From Tranzscheliella williamsii (Eukaryota; Basidiomycota; Ustilaginomycetes; Ustilaginales; Ustilaginaceae), in NCBI GenBank assembly GCA_023212725.1, contig JALBYF010000030.1, positions 149,536-213,535 on the forward strand: a stretch of DNA of 64,000 bases, written 5' to 3'. Under the pieces are notes generated by a model. The model saw nothing but the letters and a program-made list of their open reading frames with translations, was not told where the DNA came from and did no database searches. The translations under genes and the position numbers were made by a program. Positions 53,060 through 64,000 of this stretch are shown in pieces. The stretch's first letter is position 1. Each line of letters begins with the position of its first letter.

Positions 53060-53366
53060 TGCGCAGTGCAGGCGGCAGGATTCACAAGCAAAACGGGGAG
53101 GAGGCTGTGTGGCAGATCAGGATCGTGAACTCACATCACGGGTCTCTCAGGCAGCCAACCCGCGGCCGGCGACATTCCTACCCTTCGAGGAAGATGCCCA
53201 AGCGACAGGGAGGGGAGATGGCTGCTGTCCCTGCAGATGTAGTGGACATGTGTGCCGTTGAAAAACATCGTCATGTATCTTCTGTATGACTTTGGTGTTG
53301 GAATTGTTTTGAGGGATACGCGCAAGAGTGTGATATATGCGGCATGGAAAGGCGTGGCGTGCGTTT
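53060..53366. other. Intergenic
   Basis: Short space before the NRPS-like stop. Small frames only. Confidence 0.4.
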
Positions 53367-56300
53367 CTATACAAGGAACCCGGAGCGTCGCCAGGCAGAT
53401 ACAATGTTGGAGACCAAGGCAGAGTCAACCGGCCGAAGACGGCTGTCGAGCTCGGCGCCCAGTCCCAGAGCCGCCATGTGCTGCTGAAGCCTAGTGTTTT
53501 CGAACGTCTTTATCTGCGTTCTGGGGGAGTCCGGTGCAAAGCTTACGTCGGGAAAGTATTTCGTTCTGAAAAAGTCGAGCAGCTTGATTGTTGGGTTGAT
53601 GCTAGGGTCTTGCTCGGATTCCGCCAAACGTTTGACCCACTCGCTGGTTTCTACGACCTCGAAAGATGAGCCAAGGTTTTCCGGGTCGGCCAACAGAGCC
53701 AGGATATCCGAGAAGGGTGTCAGCGAGTGGTTGCAAACGTGCACGACATCATTAACCACCTGCGGCAAGATCAGCCGCGAGATGATGAAGCCGGCATCGT
53801 CGACGGGAAGCCAGGAAACCTGTTCCGAGAGCTTGGGCAGACACCCTACCGTCTGAGCGGACTTGAGCATCAACGGGACTGCTTCCGACTCGTTCCAAAG
53901 ACCATGCTTGCGGTCTCCTACCATCTGTCCAATTCGTGCCACCACAGTGGTGAAGCCGCCACCCACATTGGCCGAAGCGTACTGGCATAGTTTCTCCACA
54001 ATCCACTTGGACCTGGCATACCCCATTCCCTGTGCATCGTGACAGTCCGAAGAGATCTCCTCACGCACCAAGACAGTCGCCCGTCGTGCTGCGGCCGAAA
54101 CCGACGACGAAAAGATGAAGCGTGGCTGCAAGGTAGCTCGGCATTGACTTGCCAGGTTGATCAGATGCACAGAGCCGACCAGACTCGTGCGGAAGGATTC
54201 GACTGACATGTTGAAATTGACAGGCCAGCCGTTATGTATTAAGCAGGTCGTCTTGCTCAGCAGACCCTCCCACGCTTCGGTAGCGAGGCCAAGTTGCGGC
54301 TGAGAAAGGTCAGAAGCTAGGCAGACGATCGAAGCTGGCAAACCTACTATATCCAGTCCAGGCAGCCCGCGAGCAAGAAGCGAGTCGTTCGTCCGTTGGC
54401 GGGCATCCTCGTCGCTACTAGCACGGTTGAGGCAGACAATTTCATCAACGTTGTCGAGCTGTGCGAGCTGGTGCAAGATATGTGCACCTAGCGAGCCGGT
54501 CGAGCCGGTGAGCACTACTGTCTGCCCAAGCTTGCTATTCCTTGCAGTCACCAGCTGTTGTACTTCTTCGCTACGCACTTTAATTTGCGCTTGAAGTTCG
54601 GCAAGCATGGACTGCATTGCCAGGATCTGCTCCTCTTCAGCCGTCCCGTCGGTCCTATGGTCGCCATTGGCGACCGCCAGCACACGCCGTGCTAGCTTCT
54701 CTGTTGTTGGCTGCTCGAAGACAATGTTGGTCGACAGCAGCAATGGCAGCTGCACACGTTGGTGGATAACGCTGCGGATGCGTGTGGCCTGGATCGAGTC
54801 GATACCGAGTTCGGTCAGATCCACATTGCGAAGTTCAGTCTCGAGCTTCTCGGCTTGCAAACCCGACACCTGGGCAACAGCGCCGACGACGATCTTCAAT
54901 GCTTCGCTCTCTGACGTGATCACTTTCCGATCTGCGTCTGTAGATCCCATCGATATACCGGCGTCGTAGTCAAAGTAGGCCTGCTCGATTTCCCGACTGT
55001 GTGCGTCAACTACCTTGGCACGGATCAAGGAACCCTTGTCCGCCGAACTGAACCGGGTTGCAGCCGGGAGTAGCCTGATCAGTTCAGGCACGATATACGA
55101 ATGCGATGGCGCGTCTCGGTTGGCAGCCTGAACAGCATCCACCATGAGACGGTGGAGTGCCTGATGCTTCGGTCCAGGTAGGGCTTGTTTGGCTGTCTGC
55201 AAGGCTAGTTGAGAAGGGACAATCAGGACGCCTGGTTGTGCTCGGCCCGCGCCAAAGACAAGACACTCGGCTACATACGGCGACGAGCGCACGGCTAGCT
55301 CCATCGGAACCGGGTTCGTCTTCTCACCGTTGTAATGCACCAGGGTGTCATCGGTACGGCCCACAAATCGGTAAGCCTCAGGAAGGACCGGGTGTCTGAC
55401 GAAGAGGTCAGAAGTCGCGTATGAGCCGTTGGGACGATTTGTTTTGGTGAGCGCCTTCCAGCATGGGCTGACAACGAGCTCGAAGGGGCCGGCATCGTCG
55501 GTGCCCTTCTTCTCCAGCACCATGTATGGCTTGAAGGCCTCTGTGGGGCGAAGGTACTCCCAATCATAGTCAGACTCGAAGTGACGGAAGCTGGTCATTA
55601 GCTGACCCGCCTCTGTGCATCCGTAAAGAGCAACAAGGGGCACCTTGCAATCTCGGACCAACTTGTCGCCAATCTCGCCAGGACACGCCGAGCCGGCGAA
55701 AGTAACCAACTCAAAGCAGGAGAGCATGCGCAACCCTTGCTCGGATTCCGCGAGAAGTTTGAGCACATAAGGCACAGCATAGAATTGCTTGGCCGTGGTG
55801 GCTCGCACTGCACTGATCAAATTCTTCGAGGTCAACGTACCGCCAAAGAGGAAGAGCTTCTTACCCGAGTAGATGGCTCGCCACAAACTTGCGTGGCCGT
55901 AGTTATGGAACAGAGGCACCGTGATGAACGCATCTCGGTCAAAGGAGCTGGTTAGGTTCGCGACAGACGCACGATGCCTACGGTTGCCAAGAGACAGAAG
56001 CCACGAAAAGCGACTAGGCGATTAGTGAGGCAGCCTATGCGTGTGGGCTGAGAACAGGACACAGTACATACGTAATGAAGATAGGCTTCGGAAAGCCGGT
56101 GGAGCCGCTCGAATGCACGATGAACGCAGTCTCGTGTGCTTCTTCTACATACGACCACTCGGACCGAGGGAGATAGTCTCCGGTAGGAGGCGAGGCGGTG
56201 GCGCCGAATTGCTCGTACGGTATCCACGGCCTGACATCAACTAATGCGTGGCCATCTAGGCTCAATCGTCCCTTGAGCTTGGCGGCAGTGCCGGCCAACT

Positions 56301-56811
56301 CGTGGCTAAAGAGGACAAAGTTGGCGTTTATCGCTTTCACCAGATGACAGAGGGCCGGTAGGGGATTGTTGGTCGAGAAAAAGGCAACCGTATGGCCGAG
56401 CCTGCAGAGAGCAAGGCTGTTCAGAAAGTAATCCAAGCCACTGGTCGCGAGCAACGCAACTACTTTGGCCGGTCGACCTCGAGGGCGAGGTGGCAGCCAG
56501 ACGGCGAACTGCCTGACCAGCTTGTTGACAATGTCGTCGAGCTGGGCAAATGTGTATTCAGTGTACACGTACGGCCTGCCCTCGTCAAATTGCCTGTTTT
56601 TGGGAACGCACAGCATCACTGCGTCAGGCCAGAGCTTGACTCTATGAGCAAAGAGAGCGTTGAGGGACGGCAGCGACGGCGCAGGAGGCGCGGCAGAGTA
56701 CTGGCCCGAGACTTCCGGTGCGGTCAACGAACGACTGGCTGTTATGGATCCCGAATTGGCATCGGCTTTGGTAGCTTCATTCGAATACGACGCATTGTCG
56801 ATGCCCAACAT
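53367..56811 (-). CDS. NRPS-like carboxylate reductase (A-PCP-thioester reductase)
   Basis: Exons 56072-56811 and 53367-55977, with a 94-nt GTATGT...CGTAG intron, give 1116 residues. The splice yields STGFPKPIFITHRASVANL, the adenylation core. The adenylation domain spans about residues 45-560 (FIVHSSGSTGFPKP; VPLFHNYGH; ALYGCTEAG). The carrier domain (about 590-690) has the phosphopantetheine Ser in LTELGIDSIQATRI (about residue 640). A thioester reductase domain (about 730-1010) starts VVLTGSTGSLGAHIL and has YARSKWIVEK as YxxxK. No condensation domain. Such enzymes adenylate a carboxylic acid, hold it as thioester and release an aldehyde or alcohol; they resemble alpha-aminoadipate reductase but are shorter than Lys2. 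The native acid is unknown. Confidence 0.9.
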
Positions 56812-57860
56812 TGTTGAAGGTTAGCGCCGGGAGAGAATGACAAGGTGGACTGACGGCTGCCTAAACCAAGATTGCCCTTTCCCAGAATCACGATATATAA
56901 GCTGGCGGAAGCAGATGGTCCAGGGGCATTGCGATGCTAGCTTCACGAAAGTCCAGCTTAGGTAGGTGGACAGAGAGGACGTGGGCGCGGAAGAAATGAA
57001 GGGTCACTGGGTTGATGGGATGTGACAGAGATAGAAGGACCAATCCGCTCCCGGGCCGCCTTCGTGCCGCCTTGAGGGGGATCGTGGAGGTAACGCGGAC
57101 CGATCTCTGTTGGGAGCCGATAGCCTCATGGCAGCCAGAAGGTTTGGTTTGCTGTCTGTAGGAGACAAGAAGGAATGGAAGTGGGATGCCGAAGCAAAAG
57201 TGGCACTACCACCACGTCTATCCCACCTTGGAGTGGCATCCATGCGCAGGGCAATCCTAGCCGAGGCAGGGTTCTTCCTGACACGACATGCATGGAGTGG
57301 GATGGGCAGCTCTTTTGCTCGCACTCGTCGCTCGTTGGGCCGGTGCACTCAACCCCACGTACCTCACCCCTTTGTCAGTGTAGCCAGTGTGGGTGCCTAT
57401 CCCTTATGCGGATGCGTCCGTCCTTCCTAATGCAAAGAACATTGTTACTTGACAGCCCCCTCTCGCACTTGCGCTTCACCCTACTTTCCCCTCTGGCCGC
57501 TCTTCTGCACCTGGCCATATCCCACCGTGGGGCGGTTAAAGATGCAACGACTGTGCGTACTGCTTTATCGGCCGATACGAGACTTGACACCACGCCCACT
57601 ACCAACATCGCCACATGAACAACGACGGCAGACAAACCGCCGTCATGGAGTACACAGCGAGAGACTCTCGATACTTGTATATATACATGCATTGACGAGT
57701 CAGACTGTCGAATGAGATCATCAATTCCAAAGAGCAGAGAGTGACGAACGAACAGAAACCGTACGATATTGCTAGCCGAGTAACTACTGGGGTCACCTGT
57801 GCGAAGGCAAAAAGTTTGGTTGGCGATGGGATGCAGCTTGCTGTGGCCGGAGAGGGCGGT
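56812..57860. promoter_or_regulatory. 1-kb intergenic, upstream of the NRPS-like gene
   Basis: A TATATAT element near 56893-56899 (leftward) is about 80 bp before the NRPS-like start at 56811. The remainder up to the aldo-keto reductase stop has overlapping small frames with no domain. Confidence 0.45.
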
Positions 57861-58889
57861 CTAGGATACAGCGAGGATGGTACCGGAAGGCTGAATGGAG
57901 AAGGTGGCAAGCTTCTCGTCGGCGGTCTGGAAGATGTCGACGGGCCAGGGGCCGTTTGGTGCGGGGTAGCGGATGGGGATGTTGAAGCGCTGTATGCCGG
58001 CGGTGGCGTGGAGGCCGTCAAGCGCCGCTTTCTCCTGGGCGGTCAGGTCGAAATCGAGCGAGTGTAAATTGGCTTCGAGGCGCGAGGGCGTGACGCTCTT
58101 AGGGATGCAGCAGACGCCATTGGCGACACACCAGTTGATGCAGAGCTGTGCTTCGGAGCGCTGCGGGCCGGCGAGTGTCTTGACGGCTTCAAGGTCGATG
58201 ACGCGAGGCAGGCCGAGCCTGTTATTGCCCAGCGGCGAATAGGCGGTCATGATGATTGCCTTGCTCTGGCAGTATTGCTTGAGCTCCTGCTGAAGCGGCG
58301 CAATCAGAGGATGGTACTCCACCTGGACACAGCTGGGGACCTCGGCGCTGTTGTCGGCGATGAACTGGAGCACTGGCTTGGATACGTTGGACAGTCCGAT
58401 GGCCTTCACCAAACCTTTCTTCTTGAAGCGGATCATGGCATTCCAGGTGTCTAGAAGGCTGGTCTGGGTGTCGATGTCGATGTGGCCTGCCTGGTTGCGG
58501 GGAAAGAGCTGATTGGGATCGGATGTACCGGCGAAAGAGACAGGCCAGTGGATGAGATAGAGGTCGAGGTAGTCGGTGCCAATATCCGTGAGCGAGCGCT
58601 GGATGGCGGCCTGGACACGCTCGGGGGCATGGTCGGTATTCCAGAGCTTAGATGTGATGAATACGTCTTGGCGCTGGCAAACACCAGCAGCGAAGGACTC
58701 GGCGAGCGCCTGCCCGACCTCATGTTCGTTGCCGTACACTCGAGCGGCGTCGATGTGGCGGTAGCCCTGCGACAGAGCCACGGAGACGGCCTTTCGCACC
58801 TCATTAGGTTTGGCGAGCCAGGTTCCGAGGCCGATGGCCGGCATCTTGGCGCCGGTGTTCAGCAGGAAATGACGATTTGCGAGGGACAT
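57861..58889 (-). CDS. Aldo-keto reductase
   Basis: 342 residues in one exon from ATG 58889. The catalytic tetrad is complete: Asp in YRHIDAARVYGNE, Tyr in the same motif (VYGNE), Lys in ITSKLWNTDH, and His in LYLIHWPVSF. Cofactor-binding segments GLSNVSKPVL and the C-terminal IPKSVTPSRLEAN follow the AKR signature 3. These enzymes reduce aldehydes and ketones with NADPH in the cytosol. Its position next to a thioester-reductase enzyme suggests it reduces the released aldehyde to an alcohol (inference). A TATATA element (58973-58978) lies about 85 bp upstream. Confidence 0.92.
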   Translation of the reverse strand: MSLANRHFLLNTGAKMPAIGLGTWLAKPNEVRKAVSVALSQGYRHIDAARVYGNEHEVGQALAESFAAGVCQRQDVFITSKLWNTDHAPERVQAAIQRSLTDIGTDYLDLYLIHWPVSFAGTSDPNQLFPRNQAGHIDIDTQTSLLDTWNAMIRFKKKGLVKAIGLSNVSKPVLQFIADNSAEVPSCVQVEYHPLIAPLQQELKQYCQSKAIIMTAYSPLGNNRLGLPRVIDLEAVKTLAGPQRSEAQLCINWCVANGVCCIPKSVTPSRLEANLHSLDFDLTAQEKAALDGLHATAGIQRFNIPIRYPAPNGPWPVDIFQTADEKLATFSIQPSGTILAVS

Positions 58890-59988
58890 GGCAATCGTCT
58901 AGCCCTACGGAAGCAAGCAGGAACGGCTTGAATCGTAGCGCCAACATTGGATTTGCTGTGTGGTTGCCATCATATATAGGTGCTTGCTGATCAGTGGGCC
59001 GTTAGCCAGCTTTCGCGGACAGGTGTAGTTCGCCTCAAGGTGGAGTGCGGCGCCAGAGGGAGGTGGGATGATTGCCTTAACAAGGTCTCTCGGCTGGGCC
59101 ATGACATGGGGTCCAAGGCCTAGTTCGTTTTGGCCGGGTGGGATGGTCGCAGACTAATTCGCCGTGTGGGATGGCGTGCATGCGGAGTGAGTGGCATGCA
59201 CGCATCTGTTCAAATCGAGAACATTTATGATTGGTTGGGTCCATTATTGCCATGCGTTGCCATGCGCGACACTGTGATGGAGGTCTCTGTGTTCGTCTGG
59301 CATATGAACACAGAGCCCGCCGTTACTAACCTCACAAGATGGATCTGGTTGGCTCTGTGGAGCTTTCTACACAGATGGCCCTTATTGGAAATGCAGTGGC
59401 ACAATGGCCCAACGGATGGTCACTTGAGAAGTATCGTGCGGGATGAAAATTGACAGATGCGCAAGGGACAAGCGCTTGAGCCGCAAACACAGATCGCAAC
59501 CTCGGTCCGAATTTGAGCCTTACGGCACCTTGTGTTGCACTTCCTGATGTCAGAATGGCTGCCGCGTAGAAATTCGTGGTTTTGCATCTACAACTCTATA
59601 TACAGCTAGGGTACTGCATGTACGTGTACGTGTTGAGTAGAAGTGAATTATTGTTATCACGATCATTGATCTGATTGGGGAGTGGGATAATGTGGTGGGA
59701 TGCATATGGCGTTGCGCATGTGCGCTAAACCTTTCAGATTGGCGAGTCGGATCGGGTAGCATTAATTATGGCCAAAGGCGATGTAGTTATCTGGCCTTGC
59801 GCGTTGCGATGGCTGTCTTCTTGCTCCCCCTCTGCAGACCACCCAAGGAGGCCAAGCTTGCTCAATTCATCCTCGCTATCATCCTCTAGCTACAGTGGTC
59901 GCAGATCCTGCATCCTGCCCATATGCTTAGCAGCCCGGCACGCGCCTGTCGCTCGTAACCACAATGCGGAAGCGGCTCTGATCGCAAG
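58890..59988. promoter_or_regulatory. 1.1-kb divergent intergenic, aldo-keto reductase / transcription factor
   Basis: Head-to-head with the C2H2 regulator. Contains the reductase TATA box (58973-58978). An in-frame stop at about 59955 limits the regulator start to 59989 unless a 5' exon is present. No RNA gene or domain seen. Confidence 0.45.
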
Positions 59989-62900
59989 ATGCATCGCTGT
60001 AGCGTATGCGCGAAAACGTATCAGCGCAACGAGCATCTGACCAGGCATCGCAACACAGCACATCCAGAACATGCCTCGCGCCCTTTTTCCTACGTCTGCG
60101 ACTATCCCAACTGCGGCCGTACCTTTAACCGCACCGACGTCCTTCGTCGCCACAGAGCCATCCATAAGAAATCAACATGCTCTCCAGCATCACAACCCGT
60201 CAACGACACCGCCACCACCGCCTCCGTTTCTACTACTTCGGCCAAGAACAAGAGGAAACGGCCTTCCACCATCCGCTCAGCCTCAAGCGAAGCAGCGCAT
60301 GCCTTGCCAAAGCCAACTCTTGTCCTCGAGTCGCTAACAGGCACCTTCTCTCATGCCGATTCACAAACCCATCTTTCCCATGCCGATCCACAGACCCATT
60401 CCCCTCATGCCGATCCACAGCCCCATTATCTCTATGACCAACGCCACCGCCGTACCCAGTCGTGGGCCAGAGCCGCCTTGTCCGTCGACAGGCCACCATC
60501 TGCCTTCTCTCCGCCTGACTTCCCCGGTAGCTTCAATGTAGATCATCAGCCACCGACACCCCAAGCCGATCGATTCGCACAACAGCTCGGTACGGCTTCC
60601 CATTCGGATCAGTCCAGCTCGCATCTCACCAAGCCCGGCATCAGCAACTTGGCAGAACAGCCGCAGCACTCGTCTCCGCATTATGGCGACATCCGGCAGT
60701 CGGGTCTGCATAGCAGTTGGCGGACAGACCGCTTACCCGTGCAGGCGGCACCTTCATCGCAATTTATCTCGGGGTTCGATAACACCGGGAGGTATGAGCC
60801 CTATGCGCAGCAGGTTTTTTCTGATAATTTTCACTTTTCTCAACAACATACTGGCATGAATAGCGTTGCGCCCATCGACTTTCAGTTCTTGGCCGATATC
60901 CCTTACGACACCCGCGAAGCACTCGTTACCGCTCCCGAGCCGGCCATGGACCTAGGCGGCCTTGACTGGATTTTTGCCGCGCTTGACCATCACGCGCTCC
61001 CACCAGAGGATAGCTTCCCTAAAGGTCCCCAAGCACATCAAGTATCTGCACATCCTTCTCATCCCTCTTTCACCACGCAACAGCAGATCATGCAACTGTC
61101 GCGGTTAACAACCACGACGCATGGAAGTCCAGGCCCTTCTTCTCGCCTTGCCAGCATGTCGGATCCACCCTGTCCAGCAGGGGTGCAAACAAGCCCGGCA
61201 TCAGACATAGCAGAGCAAAGACAAGCCACGCCGTCCACCCCCCCGGCAATAGTACCAAATGCGTCATCCGCAGACAAAGCTAAGCCCCATCTGGTAATGT
61301 CCATCCGTCACCTTCTAGAAGAGGGAGGTGAATGGCCACACGATTATCGCCCTTCCGCTGGCAAGCCAAGCCCGATAGAGCTAACACAATACAAGCTTGG
61401 TCTCGATCCACACGCTCGTTCGCCCAGCAACCATGCCGGCCTCGTCGAAGCACCCCACATCACCATCTCAGATGACGATGAAGCGTCCTGCAGCGCCGTG
61501 CCGCCCTACTGTTCAGTCCGGGAGGCCACTCGGCTTCAGGTGCTCACCTATATACGGCGCCTGTGCGAGCATCCCTGGTCTCGCTACCGCCTCTCATATC
61601 AAACTGATGGCTTCCTCACGCGATCAGAAATGCAGACCTTAACCGGGCTCTTCTTTGACAAATTCCATCCGCGCCTTCCATTCCTTCACAGAGCCACCTT
61701 TAGCCCCGACAGAGCCCCTTGCGTACTCTTCCTCGTCATTCTAGTTACCGGTCTTGTCTATTATCCAGCTTGCGTCTCGCAACAACTCGCTTCCAGCCCG
61801 GGCTTGGCATCGCGCCCATCAATCGCCAACACTTCACGCCGCCTGGCCATCTCTCTTTCCGACCTCGCACGCGTCGGCATCGTCTCTGCAATTGAAAGCG
61901 ACTCCAAAGGCTTCACTCAAATCTTTGTCACTCAAAGCTGGCTCTTGCAGCAAAGCTTCGGTATCGGCAGTGGCGACAAGCGACTCTATCAACTAGCCGA
62001 GCGCAATCGTACCGGAATTACCACTTTCGTGCGTCGCCTTGGCCTTTTGCGGGGTAACCACGAGATGTCAGACCCCATAGCGTCCTCCCATCCAGGGGCT
62101 CAGAGAGATGCCAGAGACATATTTCGCACCCTTGATCAAAGATGGCAGGATTGGGTGGACAAGGAGAGCAGAATTCGACTCGGCTGGGCAGTATATCTGT
62201 ACGACCAATCCTATGCGGCCATCCTGGACATCCCCCCCGTCCTCATCTATTCAGAGGCCACTAGCGGGCTTCCCTGCGATGATTCCCTTTGGTCGGCAAG
62301 CTCGGCGGAAGAGTGGGCCGCGCTGTACGACAGGCAGCCAGCCAAGTCCACATTGTCCGCCCATAACTTCGTCAGTGTTATGCAGAATCTCCTGCGTAAT
62401 ACTCGTGATCCTGTCAAGCTGAACAGGTTCGGCGCCCTAGTGATCTGCTCGACGATGTACCGTCTGATGTGGGACCACAGCAAGCAATCGATCCTTACCG
62501 GCTGGCCTGGCCAAGACCAAGACGGACTGGCTCCTAGCCTAGGTCGCAAAGCCAAATGTTTGCTGGAGGAGCTGGTCGGCGCGGTCAAGCATCGCTCTCC
62601 TGGGTTGATGGGCGGCGCACCTCCTAGCGCTTGGTCCAGCGACTTGAGTTTCGAACTCGAAGTGATCGAGATCCTGGCGGATCTTCATTTCAGCGGGCCT
62701 CCGCTGCTTATGGAGAAGCTGAAGGATGCGGCAGGCCGGATGGGTTTCCAGACGCATGCGCACCAAGATGCGCACAAGTGGCTGCGCCACTTCCTTTCTA
62801 CGCCTGCCCATAGCGTGTACGTACGCAGGATGCTGTCTACAGCCGGCTTCATCTATGAGACGTTCCGGTACCAGCCAAGCCACGAGGTTGCACCGCTGCG

Positions 62901-63330
62901 CAAGGGACTGGGGTATGTCACCGCCGCCTTCCACTCCGCCCTTATCATGTGGGCGGCGACCAAATATGGCTACTGTATCAAGACTGGCCTGCCCACCTCG
63001 AGCTCGACGCATCGGCCGCCTTCTTCCGCACAGCCTCAACCGGGGCATGCCAGCTACCTAGACTGGACCCGCTTGCAGAACACAGACAAATCAGGCCAGG
63101 ATCCGTCACTATCGATCGCGGTAGCCGGGCTGGGAATCGTGGCGGAGAGGAAGGAAGGGGAGGAGGCGGCCACGCTGTCATCCGTGCTCCTGCTGGATAG
63201 GTTCAGCAAACTCATGGAGGCTTTCGATTGGGGCCTGGCAGGCAGTTTCCAGGCCGTCTTGCTTAGGTTGTATAGCCTCGAGAGCCAGACCTCATCCACC
63301 ATAGGACCCACACCGCAATGTGATATATAA
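59989..63330 (+). CDS. C2H2 zinc-finger transcription factor with Fungal_trans domain
   Basis: 1113 residues in one exon. Two C2H2 fingers form the N-terminus: CSVCAKTYQRNEHLTRHRNTAH and CDYPNCGRTFNRTDVLRRH (residues 4-56). A Ser/Pro/His-rich region with near repeats (SHADPQTH) covers residues 105-150. The fungal-specific transcription factor domain starts at about residue 510 (TYIRRLCEHPWSRYRLSYQ, then FFDKFHPRLPFLHRATF) and continues to about 800. This C2H2 plus Fungal_trans layout is typical of ascomycete and basidiomycete pathway regulators. Divergent from the aldo-keto reductase, it is a plausible pathway-specific regulator of the neighbouring genes (inference). Confidence 0.88.
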   Translation: MHRCSVCAKTYQRNEHLTRHRNTAHPEHASRPFSYVCDYPNCGRTFNRTDVLRRHRAIHKKSTCSPASQPVNDTATTASVSTTSAKNKRKRPSTIRSASSEAAHALPKPTLVLESLTGTFSHADSQTHLSHADPQTHSPHADPQPHYLYDQRHRRTQSWARAALSVDRPPSAFSPPDFPGSFNVDHQPPTPQADRFAQQLGTASHSDQSSSHLTKPGISNLAEQPQHSSPHYGDIRQSGLHSSWRTDRLPVQAAPSSQFISGFDNTGRYEPYAQQVFSDNFHFSQQHTGMNSVAPIDFQFLADIPYDTREALVTAPEPAMDLGGLDWIFAALDHHALPPEDSFPKGPQAHQVSAHPSHPSFTTQQQIMQLSRLTTTTHGSPGPSSRLASMSDPPCPAGVQTSPASDIAEQRQATPSTPPAIVPNASSADKAKPHLVMSIRHLLEEGGEWPHDYRPSAGKPSPIELTQYKLGLDPHARSPSNHAGLVEAPHITISDDDEASCSAVPPYCSVREATRLQVLTYIRRLCEHPWSRYRLSYQTDGFLTRSEMQTLTGLFFDKFHPRLPFLHRATFSPDRAPCVLFLVILVTGLVYYPACVSQQLASSPGLASRPSIANTSRRLAISLSDLARVGIVSAIESDSKGFTQIFVTQSWLLQQSFGIGSGDKRLYQLAERNRTGITTFVRRLGLLRGNHEMSDPIASSHPGAQRDARDIFRTLDQRWQDWVDKESRIRLGWAVYLYDQSYAAILDIPPVLIYSEATSGLPCDDSLWSASSAEEWAALYDRQPAKSTLSAHNFVSVMQNLLRNTRDPVKLNRFGALVICSTMYRLMWDHSKQSILTGWPGQDQDGLAPSLGRKAKCLLEELVGAVKHRSPGLMGGAPPSAWSSDLSFELEVIEILADLHFSGPPLLMEKLKDAAGRMGFQTHAHQDAHKWLRHFLSTPAHSVYVRRMLSTAGFIYETFRYQPSHEVAPLRKGLGYVTAAFHSALIMWAATKYGYCIKTGLPTSSSTHRPPSSAQPQPGHASYLDWTRLQNTDKSGQDPSLSIAVAGLGIVAERKEGEEAATLSSVLLLDRFSKLMEAFDWGLAGSFQAVLLRLYSLESQTSSTIGPTPQCDI

Positions 63331-64000
63331 ATCAGGGAAACCAGAGCGAGCCACTACCTGTGACTGAGAGAAGGCAACGGCCTCTGAGCATAGTGTTACA
63401 GGGTGTTTCGAACCTGCCCATGTCCGAAGCTCTGCACCTTGGCTACACATGCTATCGCCCATTCAAAGGTAAGGATGGTGATACCAGCAGCTGCAGGATC
63501 AGTTGCTGGATCACCACTTGCGCACTCACTTCATATCAAGTCCCCACCATGTGGAGCTGTAGGCTGGCCACACCTCCACAGTAGGTGGGTGATAAACCAC
63601 TCACATGTATATAGTATGGCACTCCAAGACTGGAGGAGGTTGATCTTCATCCAGTCTAGTCAATTCACACATGGTCTATACCATTGAGGGTATTGTCTGC
63701 GGTCGTGCGCCTGATCCCAAGTATCAGTCAAGATGACAATGATATTGACTGAGTGGTTGTGATTTGACTGTGTTGCAGTGAATTGACTCAATGAGCAAGG
63801 ACTGAGTGGGAGTCCAATTGATGTGGCTCTGAGATTGACTGACCACTGTGATGCTCTGTCCAGAGGTAGATGTCATAGGACATACTGATGGGAGGCAACT
63901 AGGAAACAACGGATCCCAGGCAGCAGGCCATATGGACCAATTGGACACCCATTAGTGGTGAAACCACGGTGTGGGAGTATTCAGTCGAGGGACACGGTCA
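63331..64000. other. Right-edge intergenic region
   Basis: Contains no convincing gene. The last 300 bases are rich in short TGACTG/TTGACT elements (at least eight between 63725 and 63850) without a fixed period. The region could be the 3' flank of the regulator or part of a repeat continuing beyond the window. Confidence 0.4.

Noticed and set aside
63640..63660. 13-bp match (TCATCCAGTCTAG) between 46225 and 63650
   Set aside because: Similarity does not extend beyond the 13 bases; likely chance at this window size.

Overview
The window looks like nuclear DNA of a basidiomycete, most likely a smut-type fungus (Ustilaginomycotina). Genes are single eukaryotic units on both strands. The left two thirds is GC-rich and gene-dense with long, mostly intron-poor reading frames, and the introns that can be placed are short (53-104 nt) with GT-AG ends. 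The gene content is eukaryotic: GET1, haspin, COP9 subunit 2, TFIIIB Bdp1, importin-9/Kap114, fused ADE5,7 and a THI5-type HMP-P synthase. Species assignment is inference. No tRNA, rRNA or CRISPR array was seen.

Positions 1-42 kb are a housekeeping block: a ZIP9/ATX2-like transporter (cut by the window edge), GET1, an RCC1-repeat protein, a small acidic protein with a weak BCL7-like motif, a U1A/U2B''-type RNA-binding protein, a Bdp1 protein carrying an extra HMG box, a thioesterase, haspin kinase, mitochondrial ribosomal protein L1, ADE5,7, an FSP1/AIF-like flavoprotein with a large insertion, a 19-bp minisatellite, a 1235-aa disordered protein, a DHA1-type MFS transporter, THI5/NMT1 (six exons), CSN2, a GNPAT-like acyltransferase, aspartyl aminopeptidase and importin-9. 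Several genes needed splicing to be read correctly, and starts and introns are given where I could deduce them.

From about 42.2 kb to the right edge the character changes to accessory DNA: wider intergenic gaps, diverged direct repeats, shorter exons, clear TATA boxes 75-125 bp before most starts, and enzymes of specialised metabolism. In order: a Pro1 tautomerase (four exons), a GRE2-like NAD(P)-dependent reductase with two GC-AG introns, a Dal5/Soa1-like MFS transporter divergent from a cysteine-type sulfatase, a small secreted peptide among gene remnants, an NRPS-like carboxylate reductase (A-PCP-R), an aldo-keto reductase, and a C2H2/Fungal_trans transcription factor. The sulfatase and transporter read as an organosulfur uptake-and-cleavage pair. 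The A-PCP-R enzyme, aldo-keto reductase and regulator read as a small biosynthetic cluster (carboxylate to aldehyde to alcohol).

The observations most worth a second look are the HMG-box/Bdp1 fusion, the direct repeats around the tautomerase that share a CGG-N16-CCG palindrome, the two GC-AG introns with identical 5' ends, the GNPAT-like protein ending in AQL, and the accessory cluster as a whole.
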